Shown here: positions 12,030 through 23,127 of the stretch, piece by piece
How positions within the stretch are numbered: the first letter of the stretch is position 1
Layout of the letters: each line of letters starts with the position of its first letter
Origin: Ampelomyces quisqualis
Lineage: Eukaryota; Ascomycota; Dothideomycetes; Pleosporales; Phaeosphaeriaceae
Length of the DNA: 64,000 nt
NCBI GenBank assembly: GCA_018398575.1
Contig: JAGTXZ010000018.1
Location: 124,001-188,000, forward strand
Direction: 5' to 3'
Translations under genes and position numbers: made by a program
Notes under the pieces: generated by a model
What the model saw: the letters and a program-made list of their open reading frames with translations, nothing else
Databases searched by the model: none
What the model was told of the DNA's origin: nothing

Positions 12030-13503
12030 ATGCTGAAGATGCTGGGAGGCCGCCTCGCCCGCCGGCCATGGAGATTCCTCTTCCCGGCGCTGCTGCTGTT
12101 TTTCTTCCTATACAGCCTCTCCCGCCGGCGGACCCCCCGTCTTGGCGACCCGCCGCCCGTGTACAAAGCAAAGACCAAGCCGTTCTTCCCGCCCCTCGAG
12201 ACCAAGAGCGCGAACAGCATCGAGCTCGACTACTGCCAAAACTTCCCCACGCACCTGCTCGACGAGGTACAGGTCGTGCTGAAGGTGTCGTCGGGCGAGA
12301 CATCGGCCACCAAGGCCCACCTCGGCAGCGTCACGAGCTGCATCACCAACCTCATCGTCGTCGGCGACCGCGAGGAGCGACTGGGGGACCGCCGCGTCAT
12401 CGACATCCTCGCCGAGCTGCCCAAGAGCTACGAAGTCAACAACCTCGACTTCCGGGCCTATGTCGACCAGAAGAAGGCGCATGTCGAGGGTGAGACGGCC
12501 AAGGAGTCGCAGCGCAGCTTCAAGCTCGACCGCTTCAAGTACCTGCCCATGGTCGACAAGGCATACATGACGAACCCCAAGGCCAAGTGGTTCGTGTTCC
12601 TCGAGTCGGACGTCTACTTCTTCTGGGACACGTTGTTCCGCCTGCTCAGCCAGCTCGAGTCCAACGAGCCGCACTACCTGGGCGAGCCGCACAAGGGCAG
12701 CGACGGCCGCTACTTTGCCTATGGCGGCGCCGGCTTCGTGCTGTCGCAGGGTCTGATGAAGAAGCTTATTCCGCCATCGCCCAAGATGCCTGCCGCAGTT
12801 GAAGTCCCTCGCGAGAACCGCTTGAGCCACCGATTCGAGGACTGGATCAAGGAGGAGCAGCGGGGCGACGCCGTGCTTTCTTACGCGATCCAGAATGCGA
12901 CAGGCGTCAAGCTCGCAGCCATGCATCCCACCTTCTCGAGCTACCAATTGAAAGACGTTGAAACGACCCGAGACCGATGGTGCTACCCACTACTGTCTCT
13001 CCACCAGCTCAGACCTGAGCAGATGGAGGATCTGTGGAAGTGGGAGCGCACCCGACAATACAATCTTGTACGCTATACACCCGGGATTTCAATGCCGCGA
13101 AACTGACTGCTTCTAGAAACCATTTACTTACTCCTCCCTCCTCTCGTACACACACTCCTTCCTCTCTCAAGGCCCCTCTCGCGAATGGTGGGACAACCTG
13201 TCCACCGCACCCGTGCCCAACGATCGACCCGCCCACCGCAACGCTCAATCATGCGGCTCCGAATGCGCAAACGACCCAAACTGTCTTCAGTGGTCTTTCT
13301 CACAAACTGTGTGTCGCCATGCCGACTTCATCAAGCTTGGCAATTCCGTCGACAGGGAGAACGGTGGCCAGGGTGAGTTCGTATCTGGTTGGGATACGGG
13401 TGCACTGCGCAAGCTTGGCTTCGGTGTTGAGGGAGACCACGGCGAACCACTTTTCTATGAAGGGTGTAATCAGGCTACCTGGCTGACTGCTATCTTACAT
13501 TGA
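12030..13503 (+). CDS. GT31-like (DUF604/Fringe-type) glycosyltransferase, type II membrane protein
   Basis: Exons 12030..13067 and 13117..13503. The 49-bp intron has an AACTGAC branch and TAG acceptor. Predicted length 474 residues. The first ATG gives a short basic N-terminus and a signal anchor (FLFPALLLFFFLYSL), so a Golgi/ER luminal enzyme is expected. The core shows WFVFLESDVYFFWDTL, at the place of the D-x-D metal/nucleotide-sugar motif but reading E-S-D. The acceptor-site segment YFAYGGAGFVLS follows, with a C-terminal Cys-rich region. This layout fits fungal GT31-like proteins; donor and acceptor are unknown. The 3' end is uncertain: a possible intron with GT at 13464 or 13466 and acceptor at 13511 would replace the last residues and move the stop to between 13530 and 13750. 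Confidence 0.72.
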
Positions 13504-14011
13504 ACATGCAGCTGCCAGGAATTTGGTTGGATAACTTTGTGGTGTACGCGGCGGCGTTGCGGTCCTTCTTCAACATATTCATGCATGGCGTTTGGATACC
13601 TCTCACATCACATTTGGATAGGACTGGAGAGATGGCTTCATGTCGCCATAAACACGTCACTGCTGTATGTTGGTCGCATTTGGATGCGCAACTTTTGCAT
13701 ATCCAGAGGGCTGCGGTTTAGCTGGTGCATAGAAGCGAGGCTATGTTAGTATCATGATATCCGTGGGTACGAGGTTTGTATAACATAATCAAACATATCG
13801 TTATTCCAACTTTTCGCAACTGGTGATTCCTGACTTGGTACACTCTGGTCCGTAGCGAAAGGCCTTGGACAAGGCAAGGAACAAACAAACTCCCCAGTCC
13901 CACTAGAACAAGGAAACAAGGCAAAATCACGACTACAAGACACAAGCCGATGTACAAAACAGTCATCGTCCTCATCGAACGAAAAGCGAAATGTCATCCA
14001 CTTTCCAATGT
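13504..14011. other. Convergent intergenic region
   Basis: About 500 bp between converging stop codons; holds both 3' UTRs. An alternative last exon of the GT31-like gene could reach into it (acceptor at 13511). Confidence 0.4.
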
Positions 14012-15892
14012 CTACTCCGCAAACGGATCAAACGGCACAGCCACCTCCTTCCTTGCCCTCCACCCCAACGCCTTGAACTTGATCCTCTCCCACCGCCCCA
14101 TCTCCTTCTTCTTCAAGCTCTCAAACGTCGACACACTCATCTCAATCTCCCTTAACCTTTGCTCCTCCTCCTTCCTAAACGTCTCTTCCTGGTCGCCCAA
14201 TTCCTTGACTACCTGGGTCCTCAGCGTCGCGTTCGCAAACACTTTGTCGTTTCCAGGGTGCAGCGCGAGAATCTGCGGGATAAGAGATACAGGGAGGCCA
14301 GAGTCGACGACGCGAGAGTACAGGTATGTAGAGAGGTGTTGTGCGTCCCAGTGAGGTTGGCCAGGGAGACGAATCAACGAGCCGCGCACAGCGCGCAAGA
14401 CGCCGTAATCTGTCAAGGTGCCTGATGCAAAGGAGGAGAGAAGATGGCAAGTCAGTTCGCCGCGCTGCAGGTGTCGGGTTTCGTCGTGTTTCCAGGCGCG
14501 CTTGTACTCTGTCGATTTGGGGTGTGGAGGCAGGCCTGGTTGTGTGACGGAACACGCTTGGTAGAATGAATGCAGCAGAGAACGAGCGTTGGGGAAGAAA
14601 TAGCCTTTCCAGAATATCTGTTCATATACGGCTGCTTCGATGAGGATGCGCAGGTGGTGTGATAGATCTGCTTGCGGGGCGGTCGAAGGGTGCGCAGAGA
14701 GGTTTGTCGCGTTGTGGTGAGATTGGTGTGGGATGGTGAAAATGCGGAGTACTGAGGGATCGTAACGTGCGTTTGTGTGAGAGCTACGCAATACGCCGGT
14801 CCAGTGTGCGCCGGCGGCGAATTCTTCGTGGGTCATACCTAGGCAGATGATACTTTTTGCTTCGGAGGCGGTGAGGATGCCTTCGGTTCCTAGGCCGGTC
14901 ATGAAGATCTGGAAGTACTCAGGATTCAACAGGTCTTTTATGGTCTCTGGGAACAACTGCAAGAGAATCTGTTCGTGGTCTTCACGGCCGAGGAGCTTTC
15001 GGTCGGCTAGCAATTGGAGCTTGGATGCTGCATTGACGCGGGACAGCCAGGTTCGCTCAACGGTGCGCAACTGGCTTGCGAAAACGTGGACGCCTTCGAA
15101 GTTGAGGATGAGGTCGGGAATGTCGTTGGTGCCTGGATGACGTGCTTTCAATCTGTAGTGAGCATTGAGCTCCTCAAATGCAATGATGGCGTCGTCACAA
15201 CCGCTGATTGCACGATAAGCCAACTGTTTGGTGAGCTGACGGCGTTGCAGAGCATCACAAGCAGCTTTGGCTGTTGCAGGTTGATCACGCTTCTGATGCG
15301 AGGATGCTGGTGCTTTAGGTGGCAGGCTCGTGCGACCATCGGCTTTTGGATTTGACTCATTCTTCTTGAAGATGACTTCCAGTGTGATGCCCTTTGGAGC
15401 TGGGGCCGACTTGAATGGTGTTTTGATCGCAGCATGGCGCTGCTCGAGGATCTTCTCGGCATTATGCAGTTCCTTGAGTGCGGATTCGTACTCGGCCTCT
15501 AGCTGTGGCTTTGCGCTGCGCGCTTCCGTGGCTTTGATGTGAGGTGTGACGGACTCGATCGTGGTGGGTGTGGTGTCGGTGGATGATGTAGGCGACAAGC
15601 CAGAGTCAGCTGTAGTGGGTCGCGATGTAGATGAGGAAGTGAAGGTTGGTTCAGGCTCCAATGTGGGCGACTGGAAACGATACTGATGGGCCGGGGCAAC
15701 GGGAGACACGGGAATGCTGACCGATTCCGTTTTATTATTGTCGCGGGGGAGCATAAGCAGCACCTGCCAAAGACAGGAGGCAATTCGGTTCCCCAGACTT
15801 GAGTCGTGTGCCATGATTGTGGCTGCACGCTGGTTCTTGGTGGTGGACTTGACTTTGGGGTGTTGGCCCGATAGCAATGCTCGGAAGCCCAT
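14012..15892 (-). CDS. Conserved-looking protein of unknown function
   Basis: A single open frame of 626 residues from ATG 15892. I do not recognise a domain. The first 150 residues are low-complexity, Ser/Thr/Pro-rich and probably disordered. A charged coiled-coil-like helix follows near residues 130-160, then a mixed alpha region with His-rich loops. A second Glu/Lys/Arg-rich coiled coil lies near the C-terminus (EEEQRLREIE), and the protein ends AVPFDPFAE. There is no signal peptide or membrane segment. Codon use and uninterrupted length make it a credible gene. Its 3' end faces the GT31-like gene. Confidence 0.7.
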   Translation of the reverse strand: MGFRALLSGQHPKVKSTTKNQRAATIMAHDSSLGNRIASCLWQVLLMLPRDNNKTESVSIPVSPVAPAHQYRFQSPTLEPEPTFTSSSTSRPTTADSGLSPTSSTDTTPTTIESVTPHIKATEARSAKPQLEAEYESALKELHNAEKILEQRHAAIKTPFKSAPAPKGITLEVIFKKNESNPKADGRTSLPPKAPASSHQKRDQPATAKAACDALQRRQLTKQLAYRAISGCDDAIIAFEELNAHYRLKARHPGTNDIPDLILNFEGVHVFASQLRTVERTWLSRVNAASKLQLLADRKLLGREDHEQILLQLFPETIKDLLNPEYFQIFMTGLGTEGILTASEAKSIICLGMTHEEFAAGAHWTGVLRSSHTNARYDPSVLRIFTIPHQSHHNATNLSAHPSTAPQADLSHHLRILIEAAVYEQIFWKGYFFPNARSLLHSFYQACSVTQPGLPPHPKSTEYKRAWKHDETRHLQRGELTCHLLSSFASGTLTDYGVLRAVRGSLIRLPGQPHWDAQHLSTYLYSRVVDSGLPVSLIPQILALHPGNDKVFANATLRTQVVKELGDQEETFRKEEEQRLREIEMSVSTFESLKKKEMGRWERIKFKALGWRARKEVAVPFDPFAE

Positions 15893-16934
15893 CTTGATAT
15901 GATGGGGATGTTGCTATTGTCAGTACTGGTGTTTTGTCGAATGTGGGCGAGTGTTAGTGGAGGGCGTCGAGTGGTTGTCAGAAGGTGTTGTTGTCGTTAT
16001 GTCCTGAGAAAGTCAAGCAATGCGGGGCCAATGTATGAGAACGGGGCGCCAAGAATTTTGAGCTACGACAGCAAGGGGACTGGGGGCGATTGGGTGGAAT
16101 ATAGGGAGTGAAAGGAAAGTGGGGTCGAGGATCTCGTTGCAAGTAAACAAAGTTCCCCGCGTAATGAAATGGTGAAAGTGTAACATAGGACCCGAAGCAA
16201 AACGTAAACCAGAAAACGGCTACTTGCTTGGTTTGGAAGATTGGATAACACGAGAAGGGAATGTACAGGTGTCCATCCCCTCACACATGCCAACTGCAGC
16301 AATGCCTGAATCGGGGTGACGGCATCGTCTGGAACTAGTGAGCAAGAATTTCGCTAAATTGGACGGGAGGAAATGGACCACGACGCGAGGTAATCAAGTC
16401 AAGCCGTCTAACATTTTATGCTCGCATTCTGTGTCATGTTGTTGCCGAGGAAAACACAGTGAAGTGCTCGAAACCATTGTCAAGCTCCATTTTAGGCGAC
16501 TCTGCACGATGAGCATTGAACAAGGCAGCATCATGTTTAGCACTTGGTAATGCATCATCGACTGGTCATGTATGACCTGTTGGGCCCTGGCGGACTCACC
16601 TGATGTCAAGTTAGAACAAGATAATCATCACCTGTGGTTGTGGATGACACAGATGAACCACGGGCTAGGAGTCCCGAGAGCTGTTCTGTCTTTGAAGTTG
16701 GATGCTCTTGTAGCTTTGCTGACAGCGGCATGCTGCTCCAACCTGCAGACAAGAAATGCAAGCATTGCTGCCAAAGACGGATACTGACGCAAAAAATCAG
16801 CAGACAGAAGCGCTAATGATACTAAAACTACATCGCTCTTCGTGGTATAATTGCGGAAACTGGCTGCGGATAACAAACGACACATGCACGGTATGGCTAA
16901 TAAAATGCCACAGTTTCCAGGACTGCCGAACTGC
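15893..16934. other. Intergenic, no gene seen
   Basis: About 1 kb between two minus-strand genes; short frames only, without motifs. It holds the promoter of the 14012-15892 gene and the 3' UTR of the E2 gene. Confidence 0.4.
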
Positions 16935-17879
16935 TCAAGCGAATCGCTTGAGTACCATGAATAACAATGCTGCTACGATGCCGTAGATGAAGGTGTCGAT
17001 CAAGGCTATGGAGCGGTCCGGGGTGGGTTGCGCTAGCTGCTGTGGTGCAGGAGCCTGGGTTGTGCGTGTGGGCCTTGAAGTCACCAGTGAAGGATAGGTT
17101 CCTGGGCCAGTCACTGGCGGTGCAGGTGCAGGTGCAGGATTTGACTCGGGCGCTGAAGGTATTGACGGAGTAGCAGTGTCGACAGCTTTTCCTTTCCCTT
17201 TGTCCAACACAGCAGCATCCTCCTTCTCTCCAAGCTCATCCCGATAGACAAGCCTGAGCTCTTCTGGAATGTCGTCGTCCTCCTTGTGCTTGCCCTCCCT
17301 CTGTTCAATCTCCCGAACAAACTCTTCCCTCTCCCTCATGATGTCTGCGTTGCTCTTGGCGCACGCGGGGCACTTCCATACGTCACTTTCTTTTGCCATC
17401 TTCTCGCGCGCCTCCTTGCTGCACTCAATCCCCCCAAGCTGGCCCTTGGCATCGGTGTCCATGAAACTTCGTATCGCGACTAGGGCGGTGCGTACGCCCC
17501 AGGCGGGCTGCCACGTCTCCTCATGGTGTCCAGAGATGCTGAGGCAGATCTCGCGGTTCACTTCGAATCGGCCGGTCGGGGTGAGGAAGCGGAAGGCGGG
17601 CGGGCGAAGAGGGTATTGGGGCGGCAGGATGATGCGACCGTGGTAGATGCCGCCAGCGTAGGCGGATGGTGCAGGCGGACCGCGTATTGTGAAATGCCAT
17701 TCGAAGAGGTTGTCGTCTTGAGGCTCGGCATGGTAGTCTGACGAAGGCGAGACAGAGAGCTCGGAAGCTTCTTTTACTGCCGTCTGTTAGCTGGTGCACA
17801 CAGTGTTGGCGCTAGAGGACTGCCTACAGATCCGCTTGATGGTCGGGTTCTTGGTGTTGAACTGCCCGCGCGTGGACAT
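16935..17879 (-). CDS. UBE2J1-like, tail-anchored ubiquitin-conjugating enzyme E2
   Basis: Exons 17879..17828 and 17776..16935 (51-bp intron), 297 residues. The UBC fold starts right after the short first exon (KRILKEASEL, LFEWHFTIRGP, PPQYPLRPPAFRFLTP). The active-site cysteine is in VNREICLSISG, followed by TWQPAWGVRTAL. After the UBC domain come a CPAC-containing segment and a Pro/Thr-rich linker. A C-terminal hydrophobic anchor, TFIYGIVAALLFMVL, lies next to basic KRFA. This is the architecture of UBE2J1-type E2s, which act in ER-associated degradation on the cytosolic face of the ER. Acceptor choice (CAG before TAAAAG) is set by frame and the conserved helix 1. It shares a 723-bp promoter with the heme oxygenase-like gene. 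Confidence 0.87.
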
Positions 17880-18602
17880 GGTCGCGGAAGGATTGGGTGG
17901 GCGGCAGTCGCTGGCGTCGCTGGGGTATTCAGATTTGAGGCTGCAGTGTTAGTGGATTGGCTCTGCTAGGGAACGCGACTGGCAGTAATTTTGTGGATGC
18001 GACGCAGTCGGCTGCTGTGGATTGTTGTTGACGTATGGTGTTGAGTTGCACGTTGGGAACCAGGGGCCGGCCGTGGCTGACCGTCAGCCGCAAAAGACCG
18101 AGCCCCGAGTAGTCCCGCGCACGTGGCCAACGCACGTGGCCATGCACGTGGAAACGGACTGGCACGAGCATCCCGGGCGCATCTCGGCCCATGGGCCATG
18201 ACGGCCGTCTCCCATTCTGAACCCCTCCCGTATGATCTCACTGCTCCCATGAGAGACAACTTTCGAGAACCCCGCCTCAGTCACGACGTCCTGCACCTAG
18301 CTCTACGCCATGGTGCGTGCGTCCTCGCCGCGTGCGCTCCCGGATGCGCGTCATAGCCTAGCCGCCACCAGGGCACGCCACCGGCATCTAGAAGCCTTGC
18401 GCCTCGGAAGCCTGCTGAGGTGTCGACGACTAGCCTTCTGTGCGCGTGAGGCGACCGCGCGCTTGGCCAAATTGAACGACGTTAAGACGACCTTCATCTG
18501 CTGCATTGCGCCTGCCTGGAACTTGTTGTTGGACCCCGCGCCGTATCGACCGTCACCAGCATACCCGACTGCCCGTCGCCTGCACCTCCAAGCAGCACGG
18601 CC
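17880..18602. promoter_or_regulatory. Divergent promoter, E2 enzyme / heme oxygenase-like gene
   Basis: 723 bp between divergent start codons. It contains three CACGTG palindromes (see next entry). The GC-rich open frame from 18310 has no motifs and is judged non-coding leader. Confidence 0.5.
18120..18150. promoter_or_regulatory. Triple E-box cluster (CACGTG)
   Basis: CACGTG occurs at 18120-18125, 18133-18138 and 18145-18150, spaced 13 and 12 bp, all within a gcacgtgg context. CACGTG is the core site of bHLH/bHLH-Zip factors. Location is 241 bp upstream of the E2 start and about 450 bp upstream of the heme oxygenase-like start. The regulator is not known. Confidence 0.55.
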
Positions 18603-19783
18603 ATGTTGGAACGAGGCGAGGCCGCTCCGCTCGACCAGGGGACTGGCAATGTGCCCATTTCGCTATCAGGCGAGATCAACTCGGCGACTCGGTATGTCTT
18701 CTCGCCTCTCCGCCCTGCAGGCTTCGGCGGCCTAAGAGGCGGGAGCAGTGCGCGCTGACGGCTTGTAGCAACCTCCACGCCACTCTCAACCGCCTCATCA
18801 TGAGCCGCCTGCCCCTCGCCCTGCCGCCCCACGCTGCAGATCCGTCGCTCTACACCACCGGCCTCTTGCACTTTGCGCACATCTTCCTCACCTTCGAGTC
18901 CCTGTGGGCCGACCTACTACGCCATCACGGCACCCAGACATGCTCGACACCACCCCTGCCGTCCTACCTGCCGGTCAACCCTTACAACTCGCCCTCTCTC
19001 GTCACACGCACACTGGGCGCACCGACCCCACCATCACCACCGCTTGTTGCCTTCCTACAAACACTGCGACCTCGGGGGCTGATACGGTCGGCCCGGGTGA
19101 AGCGTGATCTGGAGCGTCTGACGGAGCTGCATCCTACCGACCTCGAGGTCCTGTTGGCCAAGTACCCCGGAGACAAGGTAGCCGATTTCTGCACGCACAT
19201 TCGGAATGCGGTCAACGAGAAGCCGTGGACCTTGGTCAGCTATGCCTGGTGCTTCTACATGGCTGTTTTCTCGGGCGGGCGCTGGATTCGTGCGGGGCTG
19301 CTGAGCGCTGGCCCTGACTTCTGGGAAGCGGCTAGGGAGGACGAGAAAGCTCCCACTCTGTCGTTGCAAGAAGATGGCCTGTCTTTCTGGCACTTTCCGG
19401 GTCCGTTCGACGGCGAAGACATCAAGCTCGAATTCAAGACACACCTGGCAGCTGCCGAGACACTGTTCACACCGGATCAACGCGTGGACATTATAGAAGA
19501 GGCCAAGAACATCTTTGCGCTTTGTGCAACCTTGGTACAAGAATTGGATGAATCGATTGGTAGCGATGGGTTGGAAGCACTCTCGCGCAGAAAGGTTACG
19601 GCCTCCAAGATCGAAAGCAGTCCAGAGAAGTCGGGCCTTGTTGCAGAAGCTAATCACATCTTGCGCCCCACGGACGTAAGCAGATCGACTAGTCGGATCG
19701 CACGCTTCGTCCGGAAACCCGAAGTCACAGGAACTCTTGTGGCGCTAGCCTGTCTTGCGTGCGTTTCATTATGGAGGCTTTAG
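18603..19783 (+). CDS. Heme oxygenase-like protein with C-terminal membrane anchor
   Basis: Exons 18603..18691 and 18769..19783 (77-bp intron), 367 residues. The junction forms SATRNLHATLNRLIM; the His corresponds to the proximal heme ligand of heme oxygenases. The distal helix appears as SYAWCFYMAVFSGGRWI with the Gly-Gly pair. A heme oxygenase-like EEAKNIFALCATLVQEL helix follows. The C-terminus ends with a hydrophobic anchor (GTLVALACLACVSLW), as in ER-bound heme oxygenases. Expected reaction: heme to biliverdin, CO and Fe2+. The protein is longer than canonical enzymes (about 250-290 residues), with an insertion before the distal helix, so activity is inferred rather than certain. It is divergent from the ERAD-type E2 gene. 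Confidence 0.77.
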
Positions 19784-20869
19784 TGATCCTCACGTCCATC
19801 GTCCTTTTGCATTCAACAATAAAGCATTTGTTTCAGTTGGCATCTGTACGGAGTAGCATTGTTACAACTGCGCTTGACCTGTAGGAGGCTTTTAATTCCT
19901 GACGGCTTTCAGCTACTCGCACGATGTAACGGAAGATACCCTAGAGTTGTACAAGCTTATTCTTATGTCACGGGTCCTCGAGTCACAGCGCATTAAACTC
20001 AGTAGACAACTGTGTTGTAACTTGTGTCATCTGCGGAATGTAGGGCTTCCCGTGTACCGACAGGTTTGGAGCCGACTTTGTCGGTCCTTCGGAGAACGTC
20101 TGTTCGGCGGTATTCACGATGATCACTCGGCACAGGTGCACCCAGTCATTTGGTATTATACCTGATCTGCCGAAGCCGGAGCGCTAGTCTTCTGTCGTTC
20201 ATACGAACGTGCCAAACGATTAGTAGATCCGCCAATCTCAACATGCCAGTGTACCCAAAATATCCATGGCTTTACAATTTACCAACGTGCACGTATTGCT
20301 ACCACTTAGATCGCTTCGCGACACATGCGTCAATCCCATTTGCCCTCAAGGCCCAGCCTCAGGTCGAGCAATTCGGAGTGCCGGACCGCCCGGCAGCTGT
20401 GCACTTTACCCCAGATCCAGCCCCTGTCACTACTGGAGATGGGCCCTGTATATACGGAGTACATGCGTTTCAAATCCATCATCACGTGGCTCCTTTTGTG
20501 ACAGCTTATCTCAAAATTGGACGCTCCGTAGAGGTCCGGCGAATCGGCAGCTGCTTATGGAGGCTGTGGTTTCGGCTGGCATAGCAATGCGTGTAAATCA
20601 AAGTGTAGTTGAGACTCTGGTGTAACTCCTACTACAATCACGACTCTGGTTGCAAACACTAGCCGGTTTCTTTAAGTAATACATCGACTATTTCTTTGAA
20701 GGTTCCGGAGGATTGCCCGGCTTGTCGCTGCAACTACGTCGGCGTTGAGGCCGAGTAATAATCTGATTCATGCAAAGCCCTGGCTTCACAACATTGCAAA
20801 CTCCCTGCCTCCCACCTTGCCCCATCCAACATCGAAATCTCGGCACGGAGCTGGTGAACTGAACAGGCC
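19784..20869. other. Convergent intergenic region
   Basis: About 1.1 kb between the 3' ends of the heme oxygenase-like and SurE-like genes. The largest plus-strand frame (ATG at 20243, 113 codons) has no recognisable features. Two copies of the 9-mer TACGGAGTA lie at 19847 and 20453. Confidence 0.4.
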
Positions 20870-22001
20870 CTAATGGTCAGGGAGGCATTTCAGTATCGAC
20901 TTCAGCTTTCGGATGATCCTCCACTTGTCAACGACGCGGTAGCGTGACCCCACATACTGTCCAGATATCAGGCTGATGGCAACGTAACAGCCATCCTTCC
21001 TTTTCACGACGTCCGTCTCGAACGGGAGGCTCTTTTGATTACACCATGCGCGGTTGTGCCAATGTTCATCTTTTGCTTTGTCGCTCGTGAGAATAAATTT
21101 GAATTGGCTCACGTCGTTGCACCTCTCTTGCGTAACGTGGGGAAAGGTAACACGGAGGTGACTGACGCTGGGAAGGTAAGGCGTTTTGTGCTTAGTAACT
21201 TGCTGTACAATGATTTTCGCAAGGTCAGCGAAAATCTTGCTTGAGTGTTCCCGTGAAGGATCGGCCATGGTATTTATAGTCGCAAAAGTGATGACACTAG
21301 CGTAGTCGTATTGAAAGTAGTCGACAACGCCAAGGTCTCTGTCAGGGTCATTTTCATTTCCTCGAGAAAGAACCTTGGGTCCAAACAAAACGAGGTCTGA
21401 ATGTTGAGAATTTGGCCGGCGGCTATCTGGTTTATAGAGCACGGGCTCTAGATCTGAACGGGCCAGTCTAACTGCACTTTGCTAGAGAGACAAGTTAGCT
21501 AGTGGAGATTATTGTACCTAGATATCGTACTGGGTCGAAGGGAACGTGGTTCAGGCGAAGATCTGAGACGTTATATCCCCATGGCCAATGTTGACGGTGA
21601 CGATCAGCTAGTTGTGGATTGTTCAAAGAGCTCCAGACATTGCCGGGCACTCGAGGTTCCTCCTCGAACAGTGTGTCAGCATCTGACAAGTCATCGTCAA
21701 ACAATGTTTCGGTATCATCATCCGGTGATGACCACTGATCCTCGGGCACTTCTTCAGGTGGTGCCGAGCCGTCTGTAGGCTCAACGTGCCCTGATTGCAA
21801 TTAGAACATGATAAAGCAGTAGTCTGAGCACTAACCTAATTCAGGAGCACAGAGTATAAGCTCATGATTAGTCTCAGCGTCCAAGACATCAAAGAGCGCC
21901 CGAATGTTAGGATCGTCCCAACCATCATCATTTGTTAGCAAAAGGCGACCAGCTTGCGCAAGTGGAAGTGCTACGGTAAGCAGCAGGTAGAATTTCAACA
22001 T
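20870..22001 (-). CDS. Secreted, divergent SurE-family protein
   Basis: Three exons: 22001..21836, 21790..21518, 21471..20870 (introns 45 and 46 bp, the second with CTAAC), 346 residues. A signal peptide (FYLLLTVALPLAQA) precedes GRLLLTNDDGWDDPNIRALF, the metal-binding N-terminus of SurE-type nucleotidases/phosphatases, with both Asp residues. HWPWGYNVSDLRLNHV and a C-terminal FKFILTSD segment also match fungal SurE proteins. Two things are odd. An acidic insert (about residues 60-100) replaces the usual active-site loop. The conserved substrate/metal segment that normally reads like PDLVVSGPN is SDLVLFGPK here, and the following SGTVGAA-type motif is missing. It may be a decaying or repurposed enzyme. 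It borders an AT-rich repeat island. Confidence 0.7.
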
Positions 22002-22836
22002 CGTGCACTGTCTGACTTGTTGCGAAGGTAAGTCAAAAGTGCGCTAGACAGAAGTTGGGAGCGAGAGAGGATTTGTGCCGAGGAGTATCACCAAAGGGGA
22101 TTGCGTAGCTCAGGAACCCTTACAGAGGTACAGAGGCTTGGTAGTGATATATCTGCGCCTCTTTTTAAGTATAACATAAGTAGTTGCACGGTTTTCAAGA
22201 ACTAATTCTACAGACGTTGTAGCCAATAGCCGAACCTGCGTCTCGCTTCCTCATGTATCTGAAATTAAGATGCGCGAAAGACAGGGCAAAAGTAGTAAGG
22301 GTCCTAATAAGAAAAACTTGCGTGCTCTGAATCATCTAAGAGACGTCACTGGTGACTGCCCCTATACTTGCTCGGCAAGCACCGAGCTCTCGCGCCGGGG
22401 AGACGTTATATACTCGGTACTTCGGGGAGCACTTATGTATTACCCACCCCCACAACTCGCCATCTTTACTGCCTCTAAAGTCACCCAAGCACTAGAAATT
22501 TTTCCTAGTTGTTGCATACAAAATTATTATTCCAATTACGCTGCGTTAATTGCTGTTAAAAAAAATTAAAAGTTAGCAAAGAGGTGCTCAAATGTGGTAC
22601 AGAAGTTAAGGATTTTAGAAATCTTAGATTTTCTTAATTTGGGTCTAACGAGATCTAAGTGTGGGGCTGGAATCACTTAAGATGGTTGGCTAGCGCCTAT
22701 ATAGCGTGCGCGCCATCGCGGGCTATAGTAATTCTGCAGTAGGGCGATAATTGAAGAGGTTTCGCATGCTGTATTGTGACTGGATAGATGCTATCCGCAA
22801 GGTATCAAAGTGTTATGTTGTTGCAGGCAGCTGCAC

Positions 22837-23007
22837 CAGGCAGCAGGTCAACTGACCGTGGGTTGTACCTTGGCAGACTCGCAGGCAGCAGGTCAACTGA
22901 CCATAGGATGTGCCTCAGCAGACTTAGGAATTGGTTAGCGTAGGAAGAAATTGTCCGCTAGGCCACAATTAGATTAAAAATTGTCTGCTAGGCCACAATT
23001 AGATTAA
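22837..23007. repeat. Tandem 45-bp and 30-bp repeats
   Basis: Two 45-bp units (22837-22881 and 22882-22926) both begin caggcagcaggtcaactg and differ mainly in their second half. They are followed by two units of about 30 bp (22949-22979, 22980-23007) with the core gctaggccacaattagatta. A related stretch recurs at 23508-23550. Confidence 0.75.
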
Positions 23008-23127
23008 CGTGCACGCTAGACTTAAAACACGTTTAAGCTACATTTTACACATATGTAAACTACATTTTAAACACGTTTTAACTACATTTTAAATATATTT
23101 TAGAAATAAAAAAGAATTATTTAGAAA

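Noticed and set aside
12108..12947. 279-codon minus-strand frame antisense to the GT31-like gene
   Set aside because: Leu/Val/Glu-rich composition typical of antisense of GC-rich coding DNA; no motif, and the plus strand has a coherent glycosyltransferase.
18310..18735. 141-codon plus-strand Arg/Ala-rich frame before the heme oxygenase-like gene
   Set aside because: GC-driven open frame in a promoter/leader; the true first exon is in another frame at 18603.
20243..20584. 113-codon plus-strand frame
   Set aside because: Contains the dispersed 9-mer, no domain or signal, lies in a convergent 3' region.
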